In this document: piece after piece, positions 17,032-26,101 of the stretch
Layout of the letters: each line of letters begins with the position of its first letter
Numbering within the stretch: the first letter of the stretch is position 1
Assembly (NCBI GenBank): GCA_027487355.1
Contig: JAIYDT010000492.1
Span: 1 to 33,388, forward strand
DNA from: Verrucomicrobiaceae bacterium
GTDB taxonomy: Bacteria; Verrucomicrobiota; Verrucomicrobiia; Verrucomicrobiales; Akkermansiaceae
Direction: 5' to 3'
Length of the DNA stretch: 33,388 nt
Notes under the pieces: generated by a model
What the model was told of the DNA's origin: nothing
The model's database searches: none
Seen by the model: only the letters and a program-made list of their open reading frames with translations
Position numbers and translations under genes: made by a program

Positions 17032-18600
17032 ATGGTCTCTCAACAAGTCATCGAGCTGGCGATCAAGACTGTCGGCGCTGAAAAGGCGGCGGCGGATCTG
17101 GACCGCGTGGCGAAGGCCGAGCGTGAGGTAGCGAGCGGCGGCGGTGGATTCGGCGGCCAGCTCGAAGGCACGACCACTCAGGGCCGACAGGTGGAAGAGA
17201 GTTTGGTCAGGGCGGTGAGCACTGCTCAGGATGAGCTGAACAACAAGCTCGCTATCGGTAAGGAGCACTCGATCTTCATGGTCCGCTCCAAGGAGCTGGA
17301 GCTACAAGGCGTCCGCGATGTCGAGCAAGCGACAGAGCGCCTGGTGCAAAAGCAACTGGCCCAAGCAGGCGCAGCCAAGCTCTCTCATCAGGGCATGATC
17401 GCTCTGGCAAAGGGGCTGGCTGCTGACGCTGCGATCGCAGGCAGCGCGATCAGTGCCGCGATGGGAGCTAACAAGCTGATCTGGGGGGAAAGCCTGGCCA
17501 TGGCAGATCGACTGGCTGAGCGCGATCGCGAGTTCGCGGCGGCGACTGAGAACTCCAGGTATGCGCTGTCACTGCTGAGTGGTGACTTTTCGAAGCTAAA
17601 GGACGATGCCGACTGGGCCTGGAAGGGCATCACTGAATACGCCAGCAAGCACGCGGACGTCTTGGGAGGCATCGTCGGTGGGCCAATCGGAGCGGCGGTG
17701 GGCAGCTATATCCAGAAGCTCAAGGACATCATGGGTGCGGCTGATGCCTCCTGGGAGGCGGCTGATGAATCACAGAAGAAACTGGCTGCTCTGGTTCAGG
17801 CCAACGCCAACGAACACGCCGAGATGCTCGCCAGTGGGAAGGCGTTCTTTGAGGCCTACACCGAGGCCGACAATGCTTACACGCAGCTAAGGCTGGCCAA
17901 CGCGGCGAAGATCCATCGTGCCGAAGCTGAGTTGAAAGCAGGTCGCGCCAAACGAGCAGGCGGAAGCGAAGAGGATTTAGCAGCGGGTTCGCTCGAAGCG
18001 AACGTTCAGGCTGCACAAGACACCAAGGCGATTGCGGAGGCCGTCGCGAAGTCGATGACGGACCGTAACAACATCGCCTGGCGCGAGGTTTTTGATAGAA
18101 CTGCCGCCGGTGCCAAGCCGGAGGAGATTGCCAGATTGACGACAGCCGCTCAGAAGGCGGCCGAAGAACTGGAAAGGGCGCAAGCGAATGTGAAGGCTAT
18201 TGGTGATGAAGCAGCTCCAAGGCTTACAAACCAATTAGAAGAAGTTGGCTTCAAGCTCAAGGATGCCACCGAAAAGAATTTGACTGACTGGGGTTCGAAT
18301 CTCGTGGCGGCTCTTGAGAAGGAGCAGGAGTCCGGGCAGTTGGACGCACGCGGCCTGGTGGCCGTGAAGAATGTTCGCAAGCTGATGGACGACGACCAGA
18401 AGATCACCGCCGATGAAGCGGAGGGTCTGAAGGAAGCTGCCAAGCTGCTGAGGGGAAGCGCCTCGGCAGCGTTTGGCGACGTTGGAACTGCCATGAACCA
18501 AATTCTCGGTAATGTTGATGGGTTGGTCGCGGTGCTGAAGACCCATGAACAGAAGATCGCTCAACAAGGCGTCCTCATTGAAAGGCTATCCGCTCAATGA
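17032..18600 (+). CDS. Tape measure protein (short)
   Basis: 522 aa, Ala-rich helical, AAADAAIAGSAISAAMGANK-type hydrophobic segment; position before hub. Confidence 0.6.
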   Translation: MVSQQVIELAIKTVGAEKAAADLDRVAKAEREVASGGGGFGGQLEGTTTQGRQVEESLVRAVSTAQDELNNKLAIGKEHSIFMVRSKELELQGVRDVEQATERLVQKQLAQAGAAKLSHQGMIALAKGLAADAAIAGSAISAAMGANKLIWGESLAMADRLAERDREFAAATENSRYALSLLSGDFSKLKDDADWAWKGITEYASKHADVLGGIVGGPIGAAVGSYIQKLKDIMGAADASWEAADESQKKLAALVQANANEHAEMLASGKAFFEAYTEADNAYTQLRLANAAKIHRAEAELKAGRAKRAGGSEEDLAAGSLEANVQAAQDTKAIAEAVAKSMTDRNNIAWREVFDRTAAGAKPEEIARLTTAAQKAAEELERAQANVKAIGDEAAPRLTNQLEEVGFKLKDATEKNLTDWGSNLVAALEKEQESGQLDARGLVAVKNVRKLMDDDQKITADEAEGLKEAAKLLRGSASAAFGDVGTAMNQILGNVDGLVAVLKTHEQKIAQQGVLIERLSAQ

Positions 18601-20258
18601 ACGCTCTCTGGGAAATCCAAGGTGAAGCAGGCCGCACGCTCGATGCGACGCGGCGGACGGTGACCGACGTCGGCTTGCTGGGTGCGGTGCTGACTCTAAC
18701 CTCGCTGGACGTGGACACGCTGACGTGGACGCAGCGCGGCGGGATGGTGCCTGATGATCGCCAGGAGCTGTGGCTGTTCCGAAATGGCGAGTGCGTTTTC
18801 CAGGGCAAGGTGACGCGGCGGAAGTTCCGCTACGAGGCAGGCAGCGGAAGAGCCTACGCGCTGGTGGCGAGCGGCGGTCTCTATGAGGCCTCGATCGGGC
18901 AGATCGTGGATGAGGCGACAGATGGCAGCGGAGCCACGGCGACGCGGCCGTCGATACAGTTTCCTCCAGGGAGCCTGCGCTCGATGGTGAGCCGTCTGAT
19001 CGCGGCGATGCCCGGTGTGACCGAGGGCGACATCTCCGACATCGATCTGGCCACCGTGGCAGGTGAGTTCCTGGTAGGACGGCAGACTTTCACAGGCGGC
19101 ACCTACCTGAACGTGCTGATGGATCTCCTGAAGCCTGTGGCGGATGTGGCGGGTCGGATCGACTACTCTCAGCCGGGGCAGCGGAAGCTGTGCATCGAGC
19201 GCCGCCCTGGGATGGAAACCCTGACTCTGCAACTCGGGGTGGACGATGTGGGGGAAGTGGATCTGACGCCACGCTCGGAGCTGCGGCTGACCGGCGTGGC
19301 CCTGGCGACGACCGCGCGGAACGCCGAGGGCAAGACCGTTTACTCCGCGCAGGTCTCCGGCGATGGAGCGCGGCTGGTGCCCTACAGCGGCCCGGAGGTG
19401 GGGGCATTCGTCCCGCCGGACAATCTGCCGATGGTAGAGATCCAGACCGCACCGGTGACGGGGGCCTGGGATGAGGTGAAGGTGCTGGATGCCGATATCG
19501 CCAAGGCCATCGCCGAGTATGGAGATTTCACCCCTGGGGGACCTCGGGGGCTGTATTCATCCACATTCGAAACCTTCAGGTATGCCGACTGGGCGACGCG
19601 CTATGAAGCGCTGCCATTCGGAGTGAGTGTGAAGAATGAGAGCGGAGCGGTGGATACGGGCTACCGATTCGTATCCGGGCAGATGGTGGACTTCCTCAAG
19701 ACCGACTACAATGTGGTGGAGAAGACCCTGCAAGTGAGCGGGAACATCATCGGAGAGTGGCTGGGGGGGTTCGCTGATGCGCCGTTGTTGTTTCAGTCGC
19801 TGATGTCCAAGATCGGGGTGACGCGGACCGGCTTCACAGCCCCTGTCAACGGGATGCTGGTCACTCAATACTCGCTGTCCTTCAGCTACACGGTCCCGGC
19901 GATCAACGTGAGCTATCCGACGCTGCAAACACTCTACGCAAAGGCGGCGTATGAGTATCTGACGCCCCCTGAGAACCTCGCTGAAAACATGCGCCGGGCT
20001 GGGGACTTCACACCGTATGAGGGCGCGGCGATTCTGAACCCGAAATACCCGTGGCAGCAGTGGTTGTGCAAGCGCCTCAACGTGGTGAACGGTGACGCGG
20101 ATCTGGCCACGGCCGGAGCCCTGATCCAGAGCGCGACGGTGCCCCTTCAGTCTGGAGTGGTGACGCTGAAAACAGGAGCCCCGCCCCGAGTGCCGCTGAA
20201 CGCGGTGATCGGGCGATACGCTGGCAACAGCGCGAAGGACAACATCGTGGAACTATGA
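18597..20258 (+). CDS. Tail hub/baseplate-like protein
   Basis: ATGA coupling; LDVDTLTWTQRGGMVPDDRQELWLFRNGECVFQGKVTRRKF. Confidence 0.5.
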   Translation: MNALWEIQGEAGRTLDATRRTVTDVGLLGAVLTLTSLDVDTLTWTQRGGMVPDDRQELWLFRNGECVFQGKVTRRKFRYEAGSGRAYALVASGGLYEASIGQIVDEATDGSGATATRPSIQFPPGSLRSMVSRLIAAMPGVTEGDISDIDLATVAGEFLVGRQTFTGGTYLNVLMDLLKPVADVAGRIDYSQPGQRKLCIERRPGMETLTLQLGVDDVGEVDLTPRSELRLTGVALATTARNAEGKTVYSAQVSGDGARLVPYSGPEVGAFVPPDNLPMVEIQTAPVTGAWDEVKVLDADIAKAIAEYGDFTPGGPRGLYSSTFETFRYADWATRYEALPFGVSVKNESGAVDTGYRFVSGQMVDFLKTDYNVVEKTLQVSGNIIGEWLGGFADAPLLFQSLMSKIGVTRTGFTAPVNGMLVTQYSLSFSYTVPAINVSYPTLQTLYAKAAYEYLTPPENLAENMRRAGDFTPYEGAAILNPKYPWQQWLCKRLNVVNGDADLATAGALIQSATVPLQSGVVTLKTGAPPRVPLNAVIGRYAGNSAKDNIVEL

Positions 20259-21667
20259 GCCGTCAATTCGAAGTGGTGAAGCTATCGGACGGGAACCTGG
20301 TGGCGACCGGGGGATGGGTGCGTGAGGCCAAGGGCACCGCCCGGATCTACGTGGCGGACGGCGCGACGGACACGACGCCAGGCGCGATGAAGATCCCCCT
20401 GGGGGGCTCCGGCCGCAACGTGCGGATCACGGGCTGGGACGGGTTGACTGGGATCTCGACGGCGGCGGACATTTTTCAGGCGATCGGTGAGCGTGAGTTC
20501 ATCGGACGGCTGCTGTCCGGATGGTCGCTGAGCTACGGTCTGGACGGCTCAGTGGAGCTGAGCGATGGGACGAATGTGGTGGCGACGGCCGCCGCCGGGA
20601 CAGTGCCGATCCCGAACCGCGTGGTGTGCTCTGCGACCGCCGAAAATGGGGGCGAGGGCGGCGGCGAATACACGGTGGATCTGGGCTCCGCGACGGGCAC
20701 GGTGGAGCTGGCGTTCGAGGCCTTCACGGTGCCGGATCGATTCATCGTGGAGTGGAATGGCAGCGAGGTGATCAATAGCGGGCTGCGAGGCTCCAATGGA
20801 ACCTACGATGGCAACGTGGTGGTGGTGGATGGACCGGGCACCGGGACGCTGTCTTTCAACAAGACGACGGCCTCGCCAGCGACCGCCCGCGTGACGGTCA
20901 TCACGCCCTACTCTGGGACGGCGTGGAACTTCACTCTCGGGTGTCCTGGGGGAGGCTCGCCCCCGTATCCAGTGAGCACTCTCGCGGACTGGGGAAGCTA
21001 CGATCTGGTAGCGACGACCTATGGCGAGGACACCTACCATTCCGGCACGACATTCACGCTGACGGCGCGGGTGGAAAAGGCGCGGGTGGCGATGCTGGGT
21101 GCGGAGATTTTCCCCCTATCCGGGACGGGGTTTTCCGGGACCATGAAGCGGGTGAGTCCAGGGCAGTTCGTGGGGGTATCCGATGCTGACTGGACCCTCG
21201 GAATCGACATCGATGGAACGGCCGCTCTGAGCGACGCGACCGACATCGTGGCGACCCGTCCGGCCGGCGATCTGAACGACCCGTCCGGCTACTACACGGC
21301 CACCCTCTATGGAGCCACCACCTACAACGGTGGAGTGGTCTATGGGACCCACGTTTCGCAGGCCGCAGGCACTCCGCTACAGGGCCGCGCCTATGTGCTG
21401 ATCGAGGAGTCGGAACCCGGCGAGATCAACACGGCAAAAGGCCCCTTTTTCGGTCCATCGCTGCCAAGTCCCGCCGACCCAGTGTATGCCCAGGAACTGG
21501 CGGAAGTGACCTCTGGCGGAGCGCTCATCCAGGTGCAGGATGGAACGCTGGTCTGGGCTCCGGCTGGAGGCGGCGGGACGGTCTCGATCGTGCAGATCGG
21601 ACTGGCTGATTTCATCGCTCTGGACCCACCGGATTCCGGCACAATTTACGCAGTCACAGGACCATGA
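20255..21667 (+). CDS. Tail tip/fiber-like protein with internal duplication
   Basis: ATGA coupling; repeated W(S/T)L..(L/I)DG(S/T).(E/A)LSD..(N/D)(V/I)VAT motifs. Confidence 0.45.
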   Translation: MSRQFEVVKLSDGNLVATGGWVREAKGTARIYVADGATDTTPGAMKIPLGGSGRNVRITGWDGLTGISTAADIFQAIGEREFIGRLLSGWSLSYGLDGSVELSDGTNVVATAAAGTVPIPNRVVCSATAENGGEGGGEYTVDLGSATGTVELAFEAFTVPDRFIVEWNGSEVINSGLRGSNGTYDGNVVVVDGPGTGTLSFNKTTASPATARVTVITPYSGTAWNFTLGCPGGGSPPYPVSTLADWGSYDLVATTYGEDTYHSGTTFTLTARVEKARVAMLGAEIFPLSGTGFSGTMKRVSPGQFVGVSDADWTLGIDIDGTAALSDATDIVATRPAGDLNDPSGYYTATLYGATTYNGGVVYGTHVSQAAGTPLQGRAYVLIEESEPGEINTAKGPFFGPSLPSPADPVYAQELAEVTSGGALIQVQDGTLVWAPAGGGGTVSIVQIGLADFIALDPPDSGTIYAVTGP

Positions 21668-22641
21668 TTTTACACCAAGGGAGCACGCTCGTGGATGATG
21701 TCCGGCTGGGCGCGGATCAGGTCGATTTCCTGGTCCATGGAGGGGTGCTGCTTTACTACCGCAGGGGCGCGTTTGACGGCGACATGGGGCAGTGCGTTTC
21801 GGAGGTGGTCGAGGACGGCGGCAACAAATACTTTGAGCTGACGTGGACGATGGACGCGCTGATGGATGGGGACGTGGAAGGCGGGCTGACGCACCCGGAT
21901 GACAGCCGCCTGACGTTCGTGGTGGAGAGGTCTGAGGACCTGACCACGTGGACGACGGATTTCGTCAATTCAGCCGCCCCAGAAGATCAAATGGACGGCA
22001 CCTGGCTTTATCGTGCGCGGTCGCCGTTTCCGGTGGCGAGCGAGACGAAAACCAGTCAGTTGGTGCTCGATCGTCCGCGCCCGGACCCGCGCTCGAATCC
22101 GCTGACTGAGGTCATCGTTGGTGGGGTATCTCTGGCCCTTCCGAACTACCCCTACGATCTGCCCGCCGACGCGGCGACGTTGGAGGCTGATCTGGTAGCC
22201 GCAGGATTCCCCGGCTCAACTGTGGAGGCCCTTTCCAGCGGTGCCTATTGGGCGCTCGTGACGAACTACGCCGGGCAGCTGCCCGCGTCCCCGGTGTCCC
22301 AACTGGTGATCGACAATGCCACTCAACCTCTTCCGAACTACCCTTACACGATCCCCGGTGATGAAGCGCTGCTCGTTTCCGACCTGGAGGATCTCGGCTG
22401 GACCGACGTGAGCCTCGTTTACCAGGGAGGCTACCGCATCGAGATCCCCGACGTGGAATCGACCGGCTACAATTCGGCAAACCGGGTCGAGTGGACTCCC
22501 TACCTGGTCGAGAACATGCTCGGCGAGCTCGTCAACTACGTCGGAACCTTCGCATTCGCCAGCGAGGCCGTGAATGAGGACGGGATCAGGACCAATGTGC
22601 CGTCCCAGTTTGGCAGGGTCAGAGCCGTATGGACGCCATGA
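21664..22641 (+). CDS. Tail tip/fiber-like protein with tandem LPNYPY domain
   Basis: ATGA coupling; two LPNYPY modules 192 bp apart. Confidence 0.45.
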   Translation: MILHQGSTLVDDVRLGADQVDFLVHGGVLLYYRRGAFDGDMGQCVSEVVEDGGNKYFELTWTMDALMDGDVEGGLTHPDDSRLTFVVERSEDLTTWTTDFVNSAAPEDQMDGTWLYRARSPFPVASETKTSQLVLDRPRPDPRSNPLTEVIVGGVSLALPNYPYDLPADAATLEADLVAAGFPGSTVEALSSGAYWALVTNYAGQLPASPVSQLVIDNATQPLPNYPYTIPGDEALLVSDLEDLGWTDVSLVYQGGYRIEIPDVESTGYNSANRVEWTPYLVENMLGELVNYVGTFAFASEAVNEDGIRTNVPSQFGRVRAVWTP

Positions 22642-23393
22642 TCCCAGTCTGCATTTTCACACATTCCGGGGCCGCCCTGCGTCTGCCGTGGGCGGTCCGT
22701 GGAGTCCTTGTGGTGGGATTGATTCCTGTGGTGTGTCAAGACGGCGGCGACCCATTGCCGCCGCACGTTCTTGGCTGGCTGGCGAGCGAGGGCGTGGAGG
22801 TCAGGACAACGAATTTCCCAAGGCGAGGGAACCTCAACGGGATCGAGTGCGCAGCCGGGATCTGCCGCGAGCTGGAGGCCGCGTGCATCCGTCATGGCTC
22901 AAGTCATGCGATCAAGCTCGATGACGACACGCTGATCGGCGATCCGCAGGTTTTCCTGAACTGGCTTCAGTTTGCGGCCATCGGATTGACCTGGTCTGAG
23001 GGATCGAGGCCGGGGGCGTATGGCTTGGCCTACTGCCTCAGCAGGCAAACCGCCGCCCAGGTAGCGGCCAGCCTTGAGGCATGGCCGGAGATCGACGAGA
23101 CCGCTCCTGAGGACCTCACGATCTGGTGGCTGGCCAAGCACTGCGGCCCTTGCCTCGACCAGCCCTTCGCAACTCGCAGCGGGGCTTGGTCAGCTATGCC
23201 GCACGGCTCTGATGCCCAGGACGCCCTCGCGAGATTCTCTGTTCTCACGGTCGGCAATGTCCCGGCGGGCGGATGGAAGGACCGGGATCGGCAGATCGCA
23301 GGTGAGCTTCGCAGGCTGGTCGAGCACCTCGCCCAACGTCGGCAACGGGGCAGGAACGCCCGGCGCACAGGCCGGGCACAAATCAGAGGCTGA
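22638..23393 (+). CDS. Glycosyltransferase (GT-A-like)
   Basis: ATGA overlap at 22638; PVCIFTHSG..HAIKLDDDTLIG DxD-type motif. Confidence 0.5.
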   Translation: MIPVCIFTHSGAALRLPWAVRGVLVVGLIPVVCQDGGDPLPPHVLGWLASEGVEVRTTNFPRRGNLNGIECAAGICRELEAACIRHGSSHAIKLDDDTLIGDPQVFLNWLQFAAIGLTWSEGSRPGAYGLAYCLSRQTAAQVAASLEAWPEIDETAPEDLTIWWLAKHCGPCLDQPFATRSGAWSAMPHGSDAQDALARFSVLTVGNVPAGGWKDRDRQIAGELRRLVEHLAQRRQRGRNARRTGRAQIRG

Positions 23394-23401
23394 GGCGAAA
23401 G

Positions 23402-23445
23402 TTTCTAAAACCTCTACCACTTTTTTCCAAAACGTTTTTGCGCCC
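23402..23445 (+). promoter_or_regulatory. Candidate prophage right-end transposase sites, two 22-bp units
   Basis: TTTCTAAAAC... at 23402 and TTTCCAAAAC... at 23424, exactly 22 bp apart. Confidence 0.45.
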
Positions 23446-23447
23446 TA

Positions 23448-24317
23448 CGGAGGACCGGCACGACCCTGCTCCACGAGTTGCTGGCACTCGATCAGCGCTT
23501 TGCCTGCCCGACGTTCTACGAGTGTTCCTTCCCGCATCATTTTCTTCTCACCGAGACCCTGATGACTCGCCTGACCAGTCGCTTCTTTCCCATCAAGCGG
23601 GCTCAGGACGAAATGATGGTCACTCTTTCATCTCCCGGCGAAGATGAGATTGGCCTTTCCTGCCTCGGGGCCGGATCGATTTATCAGGCTTCGATGTTTC
23701 CAAGCAGGACCCAGGAAAAGGTGGCCTACCTTGACCTTCTGGATCTCCCGCCCGCAAAGCTCGACCGTTGGAAGCGGGTCTTTCTGCGTTATCTTCGAGA
23801 ACTGGATTACCGCCACGGCAAGCCCCTGGTCTTGAAATCTCCTCCCCACACCGCCCGTGTGAAGACTCTCGTGTCGATGTTTCCCGAGGCGAAGTTCGTG
23901 AACATCGTCCGCGATCCGAGGGTGGTGTTCTCTTCAACGCTGAAGATGTGGAACAACCTGACCCGCATGCTCAGTCTGGAGCTGATCGGTGATTGGAACG
24001 TCGAGGACCCGCTGATCGAGAACTACCGCAAGATGCATGAGCGCCTGCGCGAAGCCCGACCGCTGGTGCCGGCGGGACATTTCAGCGATGTCCGCTTCGA
24101 GGATCTCGTGCGTGATCCCATTGGGGAAATGGAGCGGATCTATCGGGAGCTTGAGCTGGGCGGATTTGATGAGGTGCGTCCGGCGATCGAGGCCTATTTC
24201 GCCAGAAATCGCGAAGTGCGTGGGGGCAGATACGAGCTCACTCCCGATCAAAAACTGAAGGTCGATCGAGGCCTGGCAGAGGTCATCGAGGAAACCGGAT
24301 ACGCGGCCCGGGGCTAG
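23448..24317 (+). pseudogene. Sulfotransferase-family gene truncated at the PAPS-binding P-loop
   Basis: Frame open from 23409 reads ..RRTGTTLLHELLALDQRFACPTFYECSFPHHFL; FVNIVRDPRVVFSS 3'-phosphate-binding-like motif present; residues before RTGTT lost. Confidence 0.7.
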
Positions 24318-24409
24318 TCCTGAACCATCCTTGCCAGCTGCCTTGATTCCGCTGGCCCAATTGTTGCTGGAACTTGCGGAGAAGCAGCCTTACATCCAGC
24401 GCACCCTCC

Positions 24410-25813
24410 ATGAGCGACGAAGAACTCGATACCCACCAGAAAGCCCTGCGCATCAACCTCGATCCGCGCTGGTATGGCACGTTCGCCGAAATCGGAGCTG
24501 GCCAGGAGGTCGTCCGCTGGTTCTTCCGGGTCGGCGCGGCCGCTGGCACGGTGGCGAAAAGCATCTCCGCCTACGACATGACTGTCAGTGATGCCATCTA
24601 CGGCTCAGGCGATCGCTACGTCTCCCGCACCCGGCTCCAGGCCATGCTCGATCGCGAGTTTTCCCTCAACGTCGAGCGCCTCAGCGAACGCCGCGGCGAT
24701 CAGACCGCCTTCTTTGCCTTCGCCGACACCGTCGTTGCCCGCAGCTACAAGGGCGGCAACGAATGCCACGGCTGGATGGGTGTGAAATTCCAGTCCCGCC
24801 CGCATGATGAGCCCAGTCAGATCCTGATCCATGTTCGCATGCTCGACACCGAGGCATCCCTCCAACAGGAAGCCCTCGGCGTGGTCGGCGTTAACCTTCT
24901 GTACGGTGCCTTCTTTTTTCATCACGACCCCGAAGCCCTCCTCGAAAGCCTCCTCGACAAGCTCACCACCGGCCGCATCGAGATCGATGTCATCGAGTTC
25001 CGCGGCATCGAGTTCCGCTCGGTGGACAACCGCCTCATCAGTCTCAAGCTCGTCCAGCTCGGCCTCAGTGGAGTCGCCATGTTTGGCCCGAACCACGAGG
25101 TCCTGCAACCCTCCGAGGCACTCTACAAAAAGGCCGTCCTTGTCGAGCGCGGCAGCTTTCGCCCACCCACGCACGTCAACTTCGACATGCTCGAGTGCGC
25201 GCTGGAAAAGTTCAAGGCGGACCCCGCCGTCGAGGGCAAGGAGGTCCTGCCGCTCTTCGAGCTCACGATGCGCAACCTCCTCGCCGGTGGAGACGACATC
25301 GACCGCCGCGACTTCCTCGCCCGCGCCGATCTCCTCGCCGCCTGCGGCATGACCGTGCTGATCTCCGACTACTTCGAATACTACCGCCTCGCCGCCTACC
25401 TCGCCTGGCGGACCAAGGAGCGCATCGGCATCGTCCTCGGCGTCCCCAGCCTCACCGAACTCTTCGAGGAAAAGTACTACACCCAACTTCCCGGCGGCAT
25501 CCTCGAGTCCTTCGGCCGCCTCTTCAAGAACGACCTCAAGCTCTACGTCTATCCGCTGCTCGACGCGGCCACCAGCAAGCTCACCACAGTCGAGAACCTC
25601 GACGTCTCTCCCGAACTCCGCAAACTCTACGGCTACCTCGCCGACCGCGGCAGCTTCGTCGGGCTCGACAACTACAACCCCGAGTATCTGAAAATCTTCT
25701 CCCGCGACGTCCTCAAGAAAATCGCCGCCGGCGACGAAGCCTGGCAGGACATGGTCCCCGCTGGCGTCTCCGATCTTATCCGGAAACGAAAGTTCTTCGG
25801 CTGCAAAGGCTGA
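24410..25813 (+). CDS. Conserved bacterial protein (family seen mis-named TonB-dependent receptor or nucleotidyltransferase, from memory)
   Basis: ATG 24410; INLDPRWYGTFAEIGAGQEVVRWFFRVG..ISAYDMTVSDAIYG..YVSRTRLQAMLD..HGWMGVKFQ; no signal peptide. Confidence 0.65.
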   Translation: MSDEELDTHQKALRINLDPRWYGTFAEIGAGQEVVRWFFRVGAAAGTVAKSISAYDMTVSDAIYGSGDRYVSRTRLQAMLDREFSLNVERLSERRGDQTAFFAFADTVVARSYKGGNECHGWMGVKFQSRPHDEPSQILIHVRMLDTEASLQQEALGVVGVNLLYGAFFFHHDPEALLESLLDKLTTGRIEIDVIEFRGIEFRSVDNRLISLKLVQLGLSGVAMFGPNHEVLQPSEALYKKAVLVERGSFRPPTHVNFDMLECALEKFKADPAVEGKEVLPLFELTMRNLLAGGDDIDRRDFLARADLLAACGMTVLISDYFEYYRLAAYLAWRTKERIGIVLGVPSLTELFEEKYYTQLPGGILESFGRLFKNDLKLYVYPLLDAATSKLTTVENLDVSPELRKLYGYLADRGSFVGLDNYNPEYLKIFSRDVLKKIAAGDEAWQDMVPAGVSDLIRKRKFFGCKG

Positions 25814-25815
25814 CG

Positions 25816-25838
25816 AGCGGCGACATTCCTGTCGCCAG
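25816..25838 (+). repeat. 23-bp hairpin element, copy 2 (agcggcgacattcctgtcgccag)
   Basis: Exact reverse complement of 11802-11824; 2 nt after stop codon at 25811-25813. Confidence 0.85.
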
Positions 25839-26101
25839 CAACCTCGCGCAGAAGGCCCAGTCTCATCGCTTGGTCCGGGCCTTCGGCTTCGGATACAGAA
25901 TCCGCTTCTCCGTTTTTCCACAAGCTCGCGGTAAGTCTCTGAAGACAACCTTTCCGTAACCAGCTTCCGGATTGCCGAGGTCACGGAAAACAGTCGTCAT
26001 CCGGAAGAGATCCGCTAGCCTTCAGGCGATTTCGTTTTGTTTGTCCATGTTGACCAGTCGCCGGAAGAGCCGGTGGGCTGGCTGTTCCATTGTTTCCGAT
26101 C

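Larger units (their letters stand above)
1..23446 (+). mobile_element. Mu-like prophage, late region (left end outside window; right end approx. 23440-23452)
   Basis: Contiguous co-oriented lysis, packaging, head, tail genes with ATGA/GTGA overlaps; Mu-type gp27/DUF3486-, gp28-, gp29/DUF935-, I-protease-like proteins; truncated host gene at right border. Confidence 0.8.

Noticed and set aside
13417-17032. Programmed frameshift pair of tail assembly chaperones (G/GT)
   Set aside because: No overlapping small ORF pair with a slippery sequence could be identified upstream of the tape measure.
18597-22641. Diversity-generating retroelement near tail genes
   Set aside because: No reverse transcriptase ORF and no TR/VR adenine-mutagenesis repeat pair seen in the window.
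23440-23460. Exact TG...CA Mu-type terminus
   Set aside because: No CA dinucleotide at the expected border; junction can be placed only to about 12 bp.
23448-24317. Sulfotransferase as phage cargo (moron) with TTG start at 23478
   Set aside because: The ORF lacks the region upstream of the P-loop and the frame shows RTGTTLLHELL before the called start, better explained by a truncated host gene; not fully excluded.
24605-25984. 459-aa minus-strand ORF
   Set aside because: Antisense shadow of the conserved plus-strand gene in high-GC codon usage; acidic, low-complexity composition.
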